Shown here: one piece after another, positions 11,475 to 23,079 of the stretch
Layout of the letters: every line of letters starts with the position of its first letter
Position numbering within the stretch: the first letter of the stretch is position 1
DNA from: Siphonodentalium dalli
Taxonomy: Eukaryota; Mollusca; Scaphopoda; Gadilida; Siphonodentaliidae
Assembly (NCBI GenBank): GCA_032622095.1
Contig: CP136065.1
Span: forward strand, 92,941,343-93,005,342
Direction of reading: 5' to 3'
DNA: 64,000 nucleotides
Translations under genes and position numbers: made by a program
Notes under the pieces: generated by a model
What the model was told of the DNA's origin: nothing
Seen by the model: only the letters and a program-made list of their open reading frames with translations
Databases searched by the model: none

Positions 11475-11727
11475 CCCTTTCATAACGGGAGCTGCACTGG
11501 TGCATCATTAAAGATCCTGTGCCAGTGCTTTCTCTAATATATGTGAGTCCCCCATAGGGAGCCGCACATATATAAGAGAATGCACTGGCTTACAAGGTCG
11601 AAGTAAATATTGTTAGGCCAATGCATTCTCATATATGCAAGGCTCCCTGTGGGAGACTCGCATATATAAGAGAATGCTATGGCCCAGTGTTTTTGCAAAA
11701 TTTCAGAAATATCCATTCATGGAAGAG
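11475..11727. mobile_element. TTAA-flanked double-hairpin MITE, family T2
   Basis: TTAA at 11471-11474 and 11728-11731. The ends CCCTTTCATaACGGGAGC and its imperfect reverse complement face each other. Inside are two hairpins whose arms are versions of ccagtgcattctcttatata and tgcgag..ctccc. No ORF. Same family as 13717-13958; it shares the hairpin module with 23080-23481. Confidence 0.75.
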
Positions 11728-11761
11728 TTAATAATGAAAATAAGAACAAATTCAAAGTTAA

Positions 11762-12159
11762 AGATACTCAATCTGATCAGAGGGTCCTATATTACTATTT
11801 ATTTGGCTTTGGGTGTAAAACATATTTGATTCGAGTCAAGGAACCCACCCATCAAAGCTCAGAGTGATTAGATATCGATTTTTTAAATCTATTAATTTTC
11901 GGATATGTAGCCCACAGGTTGGCAGAACACGTGATCAAAACGGACAAATTGCGGGTGTAAGATGGATAACTCTAAAATCAAGTGCTTCTTTCTGCCAACA
12001 TGTGGGCTACATATCCAAAAATTAATAGATTTCAAAATCGATATCTAATCACTCTGAGCTTTGATGGGTGGGTTCCTCGACTCGAATCAAATATTTTTTA
12101 TTTTACCCACAAAGCCAAAGAAATAGTAATATAGGACTCTCTGATCGGATTGAGTACCT
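11762..12159. mobile_element. TTAA-flanked long-hairpin MITE, family T3
   Basis: About 165-bp inverted arms around a 65-bp loop, with TTAA at both ends (11758-11761, 12160-12163). Ends AG(a/g)TACTCAATC(t/c)GATCAG. Arms carry gaacccacccatcaaagctc and ggatatgtagccca. Copies: 12210-12590 (diverged) and 54094-54356. Confidence 0.8.
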
Positions 12160-12209
12160 TTAATCTATTTTCATATACTTGTTGATGACAATTGTTTCAT
12201 GGACTTTTA

Positions 12210-12590
12210 AAAATACTCAATCCGATTAGACGCTCCTAAATTACTACCGGTATTTCTTTGGCTTCGGGGGTAAAAAATATTTGAATAGAGTCGAGGAGTT
12301 ATTTCTATAGATGTGTAATAATATGTGGCCCAGATACACATGGTCAAATGGAGGTTCTCGGACAAAATTGCGAATAAAGATGGATAACTCTAAAATCAAG
12401 TGGTAATATGGTCAAATTTTGTGATACTTTAGTGATAATATGTTTTGGGAAATTTGATATCACAGTTGACAGTGGTTAGCAGTATTTTTGTTGCAATAAA
12501 TCGATTCTGATAACTAAAGCGGATTTTGAAGAAATGTTGTTGTTGTTGTATCATGATGGCATGGGGACCGTCTGATCGGATTGAGCACGT
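12210..12590. mobile_element. Diverged copy of MITE family T3
   Basis: Begins after TTAA (12206-12209) with aaatactcaatccgattag and ends in ctgatcggattgagca. It keeps internal phrases ctttggcttcgggggtaaaa and gatggataactctaaaatca, but the arms no longer pair well and the right TTAA is lost. Confidence 0.6.
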
Positions 12591-12754
12591 ATAAAAAAAT
12601 ATTTCACATGAACCCAGTTCAAAGTCCTTGAGTCCCTTTAAATTCACTCTGTGTTCAGCTTTTAGATGCTTTATATGAGTGAGGGTCGAGCTCACTGCAA
12701 GATTTCACAATTTGGATTTGGGATCTCAAAGATAATACAAAGATAGACAATCTC

Positions 12755-13016
12755 ATCCAAGCCTTGAAATAGGGTGTCTGTCATTTGCAGAATGAGGTTC
12801 CCAGAGGGTGAATTTAGTGATGCTACCCCGCATAGCGGGCTAGCATCACCAAATTCACCCTCTGGGAACCTCATTCTGCTGAGGTGTAAGCAGAATGAGG
12901 TCCACAGAGGGTGAATTTTGTGATGCTAGTGCGCATAGCGGGGTAGCATCACTAAATTCACCCTCTGGGGACCTCATTCTACAAATGACAGGCTTACTAT
13001 TTCAAGGCTTGATCTC
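12755..13016. mobile_element. Nested-palindrome element, family H1 (two hairpins between outer arms)
   Basis: Outer arms pair with each other: ccaagccttgaaatag..tgtcatttg and its complement. Between them lie two back-to-back hairpins, each with arms of about 40 bp (agagggtgaatttagtgatgc against its complement) and a tight gcatagcg-type loop. Non-coding. A longer relative is at 15373-15817. Confidence 0.75.
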
Positions 13017-13236
13017 GTCTAACTTACATCTATTTATTTTAGATTTTTGTGGAATGATATACGTTCAATATGAATTGCAGCAGGTATGATAATTGCAATA
13101 TTTAATATTAAGTAAGCTATATACCTGAATCTTCAAGAATCAAAGTTGGAACTAAAGATGAATTCAAGGTTCCTGAGCTCCAGTTTATGTAAAACTGAAA
13201 CAAATTAGTTACATACCACGTGCAGCACATAAACTA

Positions 13237-13526
13237 CAGTAACGCCCTAAGTAATCGACCCCTTAACCACAGGAGAATTATGGGTAACTTTTCAGGATTT
13301 AGTCAGAAATATGGCTTGTTGCCAATCATCGGAAAGCTCTTCCCCACAGCAGAATTATGGGTAACTTTTCAGGATTTAGTCGCAAATATGGCTTGTTGGC
13401 ATTCATCGGAAAGCTCTCGGGGAGAGCTTTCCGATGAATGGCAACAAGCCATATTTGCGACTAAATCCTGAAAAGTTACCCATAATTCTGCTGTGGTTAA
13501 GCAGTCGATTAATTAGGGCATTACTG
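13237..13526. mobile_element. Hairpin MITE, family M1 (TA target, Tc1/mariner-like)
   Basis: Ends CAGTAAcGCCCTAAGTAATCGAC and its near-complement. The interior is an almost perfect palindrome (13350-13495) around a cggg turn, with a partial extra copy of the left arm at 13272-13345. TA precedes the left end; the right TA is mutated. See 14799-14961 for the cleaner copy. Confidence 0.7.
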
Positions 13527-13539
13527 TCTGCTGATAAAT

Positions 13540-13712
13540 AGCAAACAGTCATTTTATTGTAGGATATTTTGTCAAAAATAAGATGGTACCTCTCAGCTTA
13601 AACATGTCATCTTATACACTAGAATCTATAACATAACAAACTAGGTTTTATAAAAATTAGTTTAGAACCTTGAATAAATATTTCACCAATCTGGATCCTG
13701 ATCTGAAGGGTA
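13540..13712. other. AT-rich spacer
   Basis: Nothing recognised. Confidence 0.5.
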
Positions 13713-13716
13713 TTAA

Positions 13717-13958
13717 CCCTTTCATGACGGGAGCTGCGCTGTTGCAGCATTAAAGATCCTGTACCAGTGCATTCTCTTATATATGCGAGTCTCCCATAGG
13801 GAGCCTTGCATATATACGATAATGCACTGGCTTACAATGTCATGGTAAATATTGTTAGGCCAATGCATTCTCTTGTATATGTGAGGCTCCCTGTGGGAGA
13901 CTCACGCAAAGGGCACAGGATTTTCGCAAAATTTCAGGAAGCTCCAGTCATGGAAGGC
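13717..13958. mobile_element. TTAA-flanked double-hairpin MITE, family T2
   Basis: TTAA at 13713-13716 and 13959-13962. Terminal repeats CCCTTTCATGACGGGAGCT against the complement of GCCTTCCATGACTGGAGCT, 16 of 19 matching. Same two internal hairpins as 11475-11727. Confidence 0.8.
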
Positions 13959-13962
13959 TTAA

Positions 13963-14796
13963 CTAATCTCAATCCGTATTGACGGGAGATTATTAAGGCA
14001 AAATTGTTTGCTGACATCGAAATGATTTTTATTTCATTCAATGGAAATATTTAAAATTCAACAGAAATGTCTTATAAATAGGAATCTTTATTTATTAATA
14101 AAATTATATTATTTCAATCTTTAACTAGAATACTTTGTTATATATGTTAAGTTAATAACACCAATAAAGATTATAAAATATCTAAAACAAAAGTCACTTT
14201 AAAGATACGGGCGGCGTTGGCGGTGGGTATGCTGATAAAATATTCACCTCCATCAAAAACCGCCATAAACAGAAATAATAGTAAAATATAGACAATAATT
14301 GTTCTTAATACCAATCAGAAATATGGCATAAACAGTATGTTATTGTAAACAAAAGCAAAAAAACGTTACAGAACCTGGCTTTTGTTTAGATCCGGATATG
14401 GTAAACATAAAGAGCGTTTTTGTTACTGTTTTCCTGATATGGAAGTAATAAAGAGCGTTTATATCATTTGTGTGTGATTAACCAATATATGTGCGCTGTG
14501 TTATGTAAACAGAAGAAGCAAAACTTCTGTAACACATGCAGGCTCTTGTTTACGTACACCATCGTACGTCCTGGTGACAATATACTATTTACGCGCTGAT
14601 CATGTTTGGCATATGAACAAAACTATATATATTTTAATATTCCTTCTGTTGATGGCGATTTGAACAAATATGAATATTTCTGCAACGAACGCTGCCCGTG
14701 CCTTTAAAACAATTTCAGAGGAAGATATATGAGTCACTTGTAACTTATGTAACTAAAACCAATGGGACCGAGGCTTTGGTCTCAGGACCATGAAAC
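13963..14796. other. Spacer, no gene seen
   Basis: AT-rich. It contains diverged tandem-like phrases (gtaaacataaagagcgttt; taataaagagcgtttatatc) and a gggcggcgttggcgg patch. No exon with both splice sites was found. Confidence 0.45.
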
Positions 14797-14798
14797 TA

Positions 14799-14961
14799 CA
14801 GCAATGCTCTAAGTAATCGACGTCTTAACCACAGCAGAATTATGGGTAACTTTTCAGGATTTAGTCGGAAATATGGCAACAAGCCATATTTCCGACTAAA
14901 TCCTGAAAAATTACCCATAATTCTGCTGTGGTTAAGAAGTCGATTACTTAGAGCATTACTG
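14799..14961. mobile_element. Hairpin MITE, family M1, compact copy
   Basis: 163-bp near-perfect hairpin flanked by TA (14797-14798, 14962-14963). Ends CAG(c/t)AATGCTCTAAGTAATCGAC. The turn is a short gcaac-type loop near 14878. A TA duplication and CAG-T start fit Tc1/mariner-derived MITEs. Confidence 0.75.
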
Positions 14962-15372
14962 TACGTCATTATTTGCCTGAAAATGGCAGTATTCTTCTAT
15001 ATCTTCCAAAGATACCACCAAGCTATTAGACTAATGAGCAATCCCAACAACTCATCTCGGATACTACAAAAACCGGATATTGAATATATTTGTTTTTAAA
15101 GATATTATGACATTCAAAAATTCACAACCTCGATAAATGGTGATCAAAGTCACAAGAACGCTTATATCTTCTCAATACAGATCAACATACAGTCAATTTA
15201 TATGTTGACGGGATTCACACTGAGCTAACAAAATTGATATACAGCTTATTCGTTATCCTATTTGGTTGAGTTATTCATATAAGTGAAGCAAACGACTACT
15301 CACATTGATGTGAGACATCTTGCCACCATTTTGAGAAAAGTATGACGTAGATTCCTGGTCCTGAACCAGACA

Positions 15373-15817
15373 CACAAGCCTGCAAATAGTGTGTCATTTG
15401 CAGAATGAGGTCCACAGAGGGTGAATTTAGTGAAGCTATCCCGCACGACGGGCTACCATCACCAAATTCACCCTCTGTGAATATTGTTCTGCTTAGGTCT
15501 CAACTGCTATGGGAGACCTAGGATCAGATCGCAGTTTCCCAGTAGTTGAAGTTGGTGATGTTCACTCATTAGTCACCTCGATTATACATTTTATCTTCTG
15601 CAAATTATAGGATATAGAAACTTCACAGAAGGGGAAAAGTAACTAAAAACAACGTTAATTTGAGACTACAGATACTTCCCAGAAGATGAAGCCTAAGCAG
15701 ATTGAGGTCCCCAGAGGGTGAATTTGGCGATGCTAGCCCACTGGGCGGGATAGCATCACTAAATTCACCCTCTGGGCCCTCATTCTGCAAATGACAGACA
15801 ATATTTGCAGACACACT
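15373..15817. mobile_element. Nested-palindrome element, family H1, long copy
   Basis: Outer arms at 15373-15412 and 15776-15817 (gtgtgtc.tgcaaata, gtcatttgcagaatgagg) pair. The two internal hairpins (15405-15490 and 15700-15790) match those at 12785-12985. A 205-bp spacer separates the hairpins here, against about 10 bp in the other copy. Confidence 0.7.
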
Positions 15818-16059
15818 TCTGGAAGTTGATATTATACTGATGTTTTACAGAGGGTTGACAATGAACTTAGATACTTGGCCTAGACTCAAAAGAAAACCTC
15901 AATTCATTTAAGAGCTGGGTGTTGATTTGGTTGCATTCAATAGAGTATGGACACAAGTTGGTCTGACATTTTGTGTGGAAAGTGTTACACAAATAACAAG
16001 AGCACGCCATCGGGGCGTGGCATACTACGCCAGTTTCTGGAGTAGAGTGGGGCATGTAG

Positions 16060-16350
16060 ACAGAACCCATATTTGAACTTGATCTGTATAGTGTATACCA
16101 AATTTGGTTCAGGTAACTCGATTATCTAAAGTTATCATCTGGAAACCGCATATCAGGTAAAATCTAAGTCGAAAAAGGGACATAACTCAGTCAAAATCAA
16201 GCGGACGAAACCCATATTCGAACTTGATCTGTAGTTTAGGGTGGTAAACTAATATTCCAAATTTGGTTCAGATCACTCGATTCAATCTAAAGTTATCATC
16301 CGGAATCCAAAAGCGGACGGACGGACAACCCAATTTCATAATACGACCGT
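16060..16350. repeat. Duplicated dispersed repeat with GGAC tail
   Basis: Two versions, about 145 bp apart, of cccatatt(t/c)gaacttgatctgta and ccaaatttggttca. These are followed by ggacggacggacaaccc and a short acgaccg...cgggcgt inverted pair. Non-coding. Confidence 0.6.
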
Positions 16351-16789
16351 TTTTTCAAACGGGCGTATATAAATGACAGCCCAACTGGCATCCATACTTT
16401 ATAGAACGCAACAAAATCGACCATCCATTACTTATATTTACACTCAACTGAGTCAACTACATGTAGCAGATTAAAAGAGTAATTAGTGCCAATTTCCAAT
16501 TTTATACTTGTAGCTCATTGTATGATGTTGTCTGTCTACACAATATGAAAGCGTGCGATGTCACGTGATGTAATTTCGACCAATGCTCTGCATTGTTGTT
16601 GCACAGTGCAAATGCATGTGCGAGTGTAAATATTTAATTATATTAATCGAGGAAAGAACTGGTCCATGGAGAGGGGATATGTTCCACAATGTTTGTGACT
16701 ATTAGTATTCAGATGAATCCGTTTAAATTGGAATACAGACAATGAACAATCCATTCATCAGCCGATGGTGGAGATACATGTATCTGCTC

Positions 16790-16996
16790 GGACGGACAAA
16801 AAACCGACATTTCCCGATAATCAAAGATGAATAACTATAAAACGGATTGAGTTCAATGCCCTCAAAGTAGTGAACATCCACACAAACTTCATTGAGATCC
16901 AACAACTGATTATTGAGATATCTGCCTGGATGGACGGACGGACGGACAGAAAAACAGATGGATAGATGTATGGATGGACGGAATGACGGACAGGTC
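16790..16996. repeat. Repeat R1 relative plus GGAC/GGAT microsatellite
   Basis: The phrases at 16800-16915 (gatgaataactataaaacg, ttcattgagatcca) read as the reverse complement of R1. The microsatellite (tgga/cgga)n runs 16920-16996. Overlapping Gly/Arg/Asp-rich frames are repeat translations. Confidence 0.6.
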
Positions 16997-16999
16997 ATT

Positions 17000-17968
17000 C
17001 CAGTATACTCCCCATTCCCTTCGAGGGATAATAACACAACGTTCATATGTTTTATATGGCTAAGATGCGGCCGTTACGCTGTTTCCCTTAACATACACAA
17101 TGAAGAGATTTCTATTTGTAATTCAATGCAAGTCATATCGCATAGCTTATATGGTAATTAAGTGCATGCATCATGACGTATCATGTTTCAATAATATGAA
17201 GCAAAGGAAAGGACATTCTGCAAAGTGAAGAAAATTTGACTTGTATTCATGTCAATAGAGATTTAGTTGTTGCAATTTGACATTATCCAGACCTCATAAT
17301 TGGCTATGGCAATCAGCAATGTCGACGCCATTTGCTGATGCATACTGGGCCACAACAAAGGAGCGTTATTGTTTATCGGTGTTGTTTTTGGAAGTGGTGG
17401 TAGTTCAATTTTATACGTTTCGACCCCCAATAAGTATTTCCGAACAAATGAATTATTAACAAGCGTGACAAGACATCATTGACGAAGATAATTAACACCG
17501 ATCTACGAGAAGTAGCCAATACTGTCGACGAGCATGTGAATTTGTCGTTTTTAATGTATAGCAACTTGATAATCAATAACAGAGGCATTCTCTGTCAAAT
17601 AAGGTCGCTCTATTTACGATACCAATTGGGGCACTTTGTAAATTAAATTACGCGTAAACCAGCGTAAACGTATACCTGCTGCAAATAGAGAAGGTGCCGG
17701 AATCGGCGTACTCGCCCAGGGCTAACTCGCCCCAATCGACGTGTGCCAACTCAGAATAAAAGGCCAGCTCGGAATAAAAGATGTATACGGGGTGTTATAT
17801 GGCGTTTGGTCCGTTGTTTCTCAATGAATATTATTGAAATTTGGTGTATATGTCCAGGCTGAGACATGGAATACAACAACGTTTGAATTGTTTTTAAATT
17901 TACAAATTTGTTGATTTTATTCATTTATTTTTCGTTCTGAAACACACTTTAAAGTGTATATAATATAA
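17000..17968. other. Spacer, no gene seen
   Basis: Short frames at 17277-17459 and 17373-17588 overlap on opposite strands and show no motif. The region near 17700 has a ggcgtactcgcccagggctaactcgcccc phrase that could belong to a further dispersed repeat. Confidence 0.45.
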
Positions 17969-18270
17969 TAACGAACACGAGACATACATAATTTATAAAC
18001 TGTTAACAAAAGATATCAAATTCAATACGTGACAAAGATGACTCAGTGGAGTTTATAAAGTGAACATAAAAACATTGAGGTAAGAATCTTTTTAAGGAAT
18101 GCAACTTTATTTAATGATAATAAACACATAAATTAAAATAACAAACATGAGACATACATGATTTATAAACTGTTAACAAAAGATATCAAACTCAATACAT
18201 GACAAAGATGACTCAGTGAAGTTTATAAAGTGAACATAAAAATATTAAGGTAAGAATCTTTTTAAGCATT
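17969..18270. repeat. Direct tandem duplication, about 171-bp period
   Basis: aacacgagacatacataatttataaactg... through ggtaagaatctttttaag is repeated starting at 18140, with scattered substitutions. The second copy is shorter (about 130 bp). Confidence 0.85.
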
Positions 18271-18279
18271 ACTAACCCG

Positions 18280-19640
18280 TTTAGCACAGTCCACTTCACT
18301 CATCCGATCATCACCAAACTTCATATTTATCTTGATATTGATCTATCAGATGAGAGCTATCAAATATTTTTTTTAATTTATAGGAAAAAATGGTCGCCAG
18401 CGGCCATATTGCATTTACGTTATATGTTATCGCGTCATGTCGATATTTAGTATTACTTAGAAATTTCACCTTTCCAGATTCATAATTGCTCCATTGACTG
18501 TAACAGATGGAATTATTCCCCTCTTCGGATAGAGTGTCACTGAAACTTTATTTTGTCAGACTGTCTGTATAGTCACTGATTATATATGGCAATAATCTGT
18601 GATAATATGTAGCACTATTTTATTTTATATTTACATGCAGTGCTGTTTTTATACAACAATTATAATCCCCCCTAGAGCATCATGTGATCGACCATACATC
18701 GCACGAGGACCTGGTTGAATTAAGGGGGGTTTTATGGATAACTTCTGTCCTCAAGCTAGATTATACTTATGACATGTAATGGCATGTTTCTAACGTGGAG
18801 GGTTAGATATGCTTGAGACACCACCACTCTTCAATTCACACCAAGTTCTCAGCTGTCATATTCGGATATTAGAACCCATAGCCATGACATATGGTTTATT
18901 TTATGTATACTAGTAATATTGTTATTTTCAGTACCTTTATATACCAGTACTGTGTATAACAATGCATATAAATTAATCCATGTATACATGTATATTGATT
19001 CAACGGATTCAGTGGTTTTGTCCATCAGTCTATCAAATTTGCGGGGAAAACATGGCCACAAGCAGTACACCCTGCTAAATTTCGAATTTGAATCAATTGG
19101 CGCACCCTGCAGCCAGCTTTTATTGGAGAACTTTTTCTCATGTGGATATTTTGGGTCACCGCTAGATGTGAGCCATAGTTTGTTCTCAAACTGTCCTTGT
19201 GAAGACATCACTGCCAGCGGTGATCTTGAATTTTACTATTTGTATGGCTAAATAATTTGGTTGATCCTACAGACGACACCCATTGTCCGATCGTCACCAG
19301 ATTCCACAATGATCTTCTGTATAACCAGGGTGAGAGTAATCTAATTTTCCCGAATTTCGTTAAAAAACATTACCACAGGCAGCAATTTTGTATCTTACTG
19401 TTTATCCTCTTTTGCATGACTGAATTGTTTAGCAACTGTACAGACATATCCCTCATCTGATAGTCACCAAACTCCATATTGATCTTCGGGCTGACAACTA
19501 GATGGGAGCTATCGAATGCTTTGAATTTTTTTGGAAAACATTGTCGCCAGCAGTCATCTTCTATTTTGGTTTTTATATACATGTATATCTCTTCATTCGG
19601 ATAGCCAGTATTACGTAGGTACTTCAACTTTCCACATTCC
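18280..19640. repeat. Cluster of R2 repeats
   Basis: At least three diverged copies (about 18290-18430, 19020-19380, 19429-19560) of a repeat with ccgatcatcaccaaact, tgatctt, gggagctatcgaat and a gccagcagtcatctt phrase. The overlapping 110- and 120-codon frames on opposite strands are by-products. Confidence 0.55.
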
Positions 19641-19814
19641 TGTCATCATTTGAAATATAAAAATTTACCTGATACATGCACCCTTCAAAATTTGTTTCGT
19701 CGTATCTATTTTAATGACCCGTATGGTAATATTGATACATATATATTTGTCAAACATTTCTTTGTACAATATACAGGTATTTAGTTTGTAACTAAATCTA
19801 GAAATATATAATAG

Positions 19815-20290
19815 TAGCTGGTGGACCCGACTTCGTCCGGGATGTTCCCCTCTGATTTTCGGAGAATTGCGCGATTTAACCTTGAATTGACCATGTCGGG
19901 TCACGATTTGACCCGTCCAAAACACTCCCCGGACAAAAGTCACGACAAAAGTACTCGTCGAAATCCGCCCGACTTTACCCGATTTGACTTTGAATTGACC
20001 ATTTTGAATGTCAAGATCAGGTCAGGGTCATGATTTGACCCACCCGAAACACTCCTGTGACAAAAGTAACAGTAGGTATTAAATTCCGTTGAAATACTTC
20101 CGTTTTACCAGATTTGACCTTGAATTGATCTTTTTGAATGTGAAAGTCAGGTCGGGATCAAGATTTGACCCGTCCAAAATACTCCCTGGAAATAATTTCC
20201 CCTAGGCATCAAATTTCGTAAAATCTGTCCGGCAGTTTTCCCGGCCATAGCTAACAGACAAACAGACAGACAAATGTCCAAAATATATAT
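19815..20290 (+). mobile_element. Short interspersed element S1, copy 1
   Basis: Starts tagctggtggacccgacttc-gtccggg and ends cagacagacaaatgtccaaa-atatata. Inside is a threefold internal repeat of gatttgaccttgaattgacc and acccgtccaaaa.actccc. It is shared in layout with 20293-20690 and 36530-37123. A cccga-cttcg-tccggg stem-loop sits at the head. Class unknown: no ORF and no clear target duplication. Confidence 0.6.
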
Positions 20291-20292
20291 TA

Positions 20293-20690
20293 AACTAGCT
20301 GATGTACTCGACTTCGTTCGGGCTATTTAGGGATTTTGTTGTGATCGCCTCCATCTGGACAGTACCCAGTATATACAGCGTCTGGCCAAACTATTGTTCA
20401 ATTGGTCCAGAAACATGCCTATATCAGCACGTTCGAGAACATGGTCCCACGTGAAATTGGACCCGTCCATATTGCTCCCGGGATCGAAGTAGTCCTACAC
20501 ACAAATTTTTAGTCGGATCGGTCAAGGTCCAGAAACATGCCTATGAGCGAGGTCAAGTTGACACGTTAAATACCAAATCCGAGTCGGATCAGTCGAGCAG
20601 TGTTAGAGTCTATAACACATACACACATGCATTCATGCATACACACATACATACAGACAGGTGTTCCAAAATGTATAATCGATAGCTACA
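20293..20690 (+). mobile_element. Short interspersed element S1, copy 2
   Basis: Directly follows copy 1. The head actagctgatgtactcgact-tcgttcgggct and a tail of acacacatac/acagacagg ending ttccaaaatgtataatcgat. The middle repeats tccagaaacatgcctat twice. Confidence 0.6.
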
Positions 20691-20929
20691 ACAATTCTAT
20701 GGTAGATAGTTCACGGCCGACCTGATGCATGCATCTTAGTTTTCTTGTTGATAATCTCTCGTTGGTATCATGCTTCTCTATAGGAATCAGATTGCGTTTC
20801 TAGAGTCGGGGAGCGAGTACACCGTGGAATGCTAAAGGTGAAGGTAACTGAAGAATGACCTTCACCTGATACATGCGACACGTTATTAAAGGATGACATC
20901 CCGTTTATTTGATTTGTACATAATATCTA

Positions 20930-21258
20930 AACAAGAAAAGATAAATCTTTCAACTCCGATGGAATAATTCCAACATAAAGAGAATTCAATTTCTTATGTA
21001 AGACTGGAATTACATGTCCGCAAGACCTGTGGCATTTACGACACAAAGCTGAATCCCTAGCAATTTCCAAATTATCCAAAACATCATCGCAAATGTGCCG
21101 TGGAACGTTTGACACTTGATTAGAGAACAAGAATTTACAACACATACCACATTCAAAATCAGCACGCTCTCGTATTGCACACTCATATTCAACATTGTGA
21201 TTAACATCAGACACATAATCTAAATTTAATAGATCTACCCATGTGTCAACTTCATAGT
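20930..21258 (-). pseudogene. DUF6570-like fragment of a Helitron-type helicase protein
   Basis: About 110 codons in one frame read CGMCCKFLFSNQV, later ALCRKCHRS, and then NSLYVGIIPSELKDLSFL. The pattern CxxCxxxLFxxQV ... LCxxC ... NxLxxGxIPxELxxLxxxE is the Cys-containing domain (DUF6570) found upstream of Helitron/Pif1-type helicases in animal transposons. The fragment stops after LSFLV at about 20930 where EERLIS would be expected. Upstream it is cut by the LINE-B fragment at 21259. The frame continuing upstream past 21259 is only antisense of that LINE. The upstream part of the same reading region is probably 22228-22943. Confidence 0.65.
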
Positions 21259-22087
21259 CTACGGTGTTCAAATATGGGGGCACGTCCCTGCGGTCAAAAA
21301 AATTTTCATGCTTCAAAAACGCGCAATACGAGTTATATGTAATAAGAAATATAGAAGCCACACAGAACCTCTCTTTAAAAAAGAAAATATACTCAAAATC
21401 TACGACATCCACAAAGTACAAGCGGCTGTTTTCATGCATGATTGGTATCATATGCGTTTAATAGAATCATTTACCGACATGTTTTCCAAACGGAAAACCG
21501 GACCAGCCATCCGGCAAAAGCACCCACTATTTAAAAAAAAACCAAGAACATCTTGGTCCCAACAACTACCATTTCATTCCTTTCCAACTATATGGAACAA
21601 CTTAGATAACGAATTTACATCATACCAATCCAGACACACATTTAAACGACGTTTACATGCCGATTGCATTAAAAAATATGCTGCAACAATTAAATGCAAC
21701 AATCAAAGATGTCCCGACTGTGTGGTAGCTCCTCAATAAGTGACTTCCCCCATACCGCAATCCTCAACCTCACTCAGTACATTCCTACTCGACTTTCAAG
21801 GAACAACCCACTGACAAGAAAGAGACAAACCATCGAGTAACCAATAAACAATTTATCTAGACGTATACCCTCCATGTATATAATACAACCATTGTGTGAT
21901 ACATAATTATATAGCCGTGCATTGTACAAGAAATCATGACCGCCTATCATAACATCTTTTCATTTTTAATGGGGTGGCAGTAAGACAGTCTAGCCTCACT
22001 ATGCCACCCCTCGAATATACAACATAATATTTGTTAAATGTATTATGCATTAATATGTGTATATTTAAATAAAATATCCTATCCTAA
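21259..22087 (+). mobile_element. LINE-B, 5'-truncated copy
   Basis: Reads GVQIWGHVP then LQKRAIRVICNKKYRSHTEP and on to CNNQRCPDC, about 160 residues. This is colinear with the C-terminal end of the reverse-transcriptase protein at 45137-46126, including the CxxxxCPDC motif. The 3' UTR keeps the gtggcag..aagacagtct..cc(a)cc hairpin and ends aaataaaatatcctatcct, the same tail as the full copy. No matching target duplication was found at the ends. Confidence 0.85.
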
Positions 22088-22227
22088 ACAAAAGACACTG
22101 GAGGTGTGAAACTGTCCGATACAGAGTAAATAAATGAAACAGGTGAATGAAATTCATGTAAATTGTCTAGGTCAATACACAATGATATGGAAGTGTGATC
22201 AATTGGAACGCACTTGACTGGCAATAT

Positions 22228-22943
22228 CTAATTACTACATTCAATATCAAACTGTACTGGATTCACCTTTGTTGTTTTTTTCCTTTGATGGATTTTACTA
22301 CATGTACCATAACAATGATCTTTATTAATCCAGAGTAAGTCTGCTCGATTTCTGGCAGCAACCACATGATCGTCATACACTTCACGTGATGCGACAGTAT
22401 ATGGGATATTTGGATTACATGTATATGGCACATTCGTGCCATACATAACACCATACAAATTTGTTGACAGAAAATTTCTATCATTGTCCACCGAAGCATT
22501 TAAGACTACATTAACATTCTGTTGTAAAGCATCGTTTTTCTTACTTAAACGTTTGGAGCACTTCTTTAATGAGCTTGAAGCATATTGGTGATCACTACAG
22601 CTATCGGTAGCCCATACATGTACATCACTAGTATTATTCTTAACACTATTCCGAAATTTGCTTTCAACACACCCAGATTGATGTGTCTGCACTTGCATAC
22701 CACAACTCTGATTCGCACTCTTCACCTGGCATTGCTCAATTATACTTTCTTGACATGCTTCAACAGTTACATTTATAGCGACATTTCCCTTTGTTTTTAA
22801 ATCGTTATCGGCTGTTGTGCTCACTGCTGAATCAATCATAAATGGCCCACTTCCAATTCTTCCAATAGCTGTCACTGTCTGTGTTATAATAGGAGTGATC
22901 TCAAAAAAATCTCCTGCATAATTATCAAACACGTGCAGAATAA
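22228..22943 (-). pseudogene. Downstream half of an ORF split by LINE-A
   Basis: 235 codons from CAC-GTG (22935) to the stop near 22228. It is rich in Asn, Ser and Cys, with many potential N-glycosylation sites, and ends VQFDIECSN. Removing LINE-A (22944-42026) and one copy of the 8-bp CAGAATAA duplication joins it in frame to 42035-42272. The joined frame would be 317 codons. I do not recognise a domain. Its position just upstream of the DUF6570-like fragment on the same strand suggests a Helitron-type protein; a host gene is the alternative. Codons past 22499 are duplicated at 31504-31947. Confidence 0.55.
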
Positions 22944-23079
22944 GTTTGATGTTTGAACATATTTTATTTGACCCTCATTACATAATACATTTAACAAATT
23001 AGAATATGAAATAAGATATGAGTTGATCAAAAGGGATGGAAGCACAAGTTATTCAACTTAGAATATTGCTCCTCTTTAA

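Noticed and set aside
16723-17161. Overlapping 107- and 82-codon frames around the GGAC microsatellite
   Set aside because: Composition is dictated by the simple repeat and the R1 repeat; no motif.
18849-19251. 120- and 110-codon frames on opposite strands
   Set aside because: They overlap each other inside R2 repeats and resemble no protein.
19815-20690. Hammerhead or HDV-like ribozyme at the S1 head
   Set aside because: A cttcg stem-loop is present, but the hammerhead core (CUGANGA ... GAAA) is incomplete and I could not fold an HDV-type double pseudoknot.
21259-21451. N-terminal extension of the DUF6570-like frame
   Set aside because: It is the antisense of the LINE-B fragment; the real domain sequence starts at about 21258.
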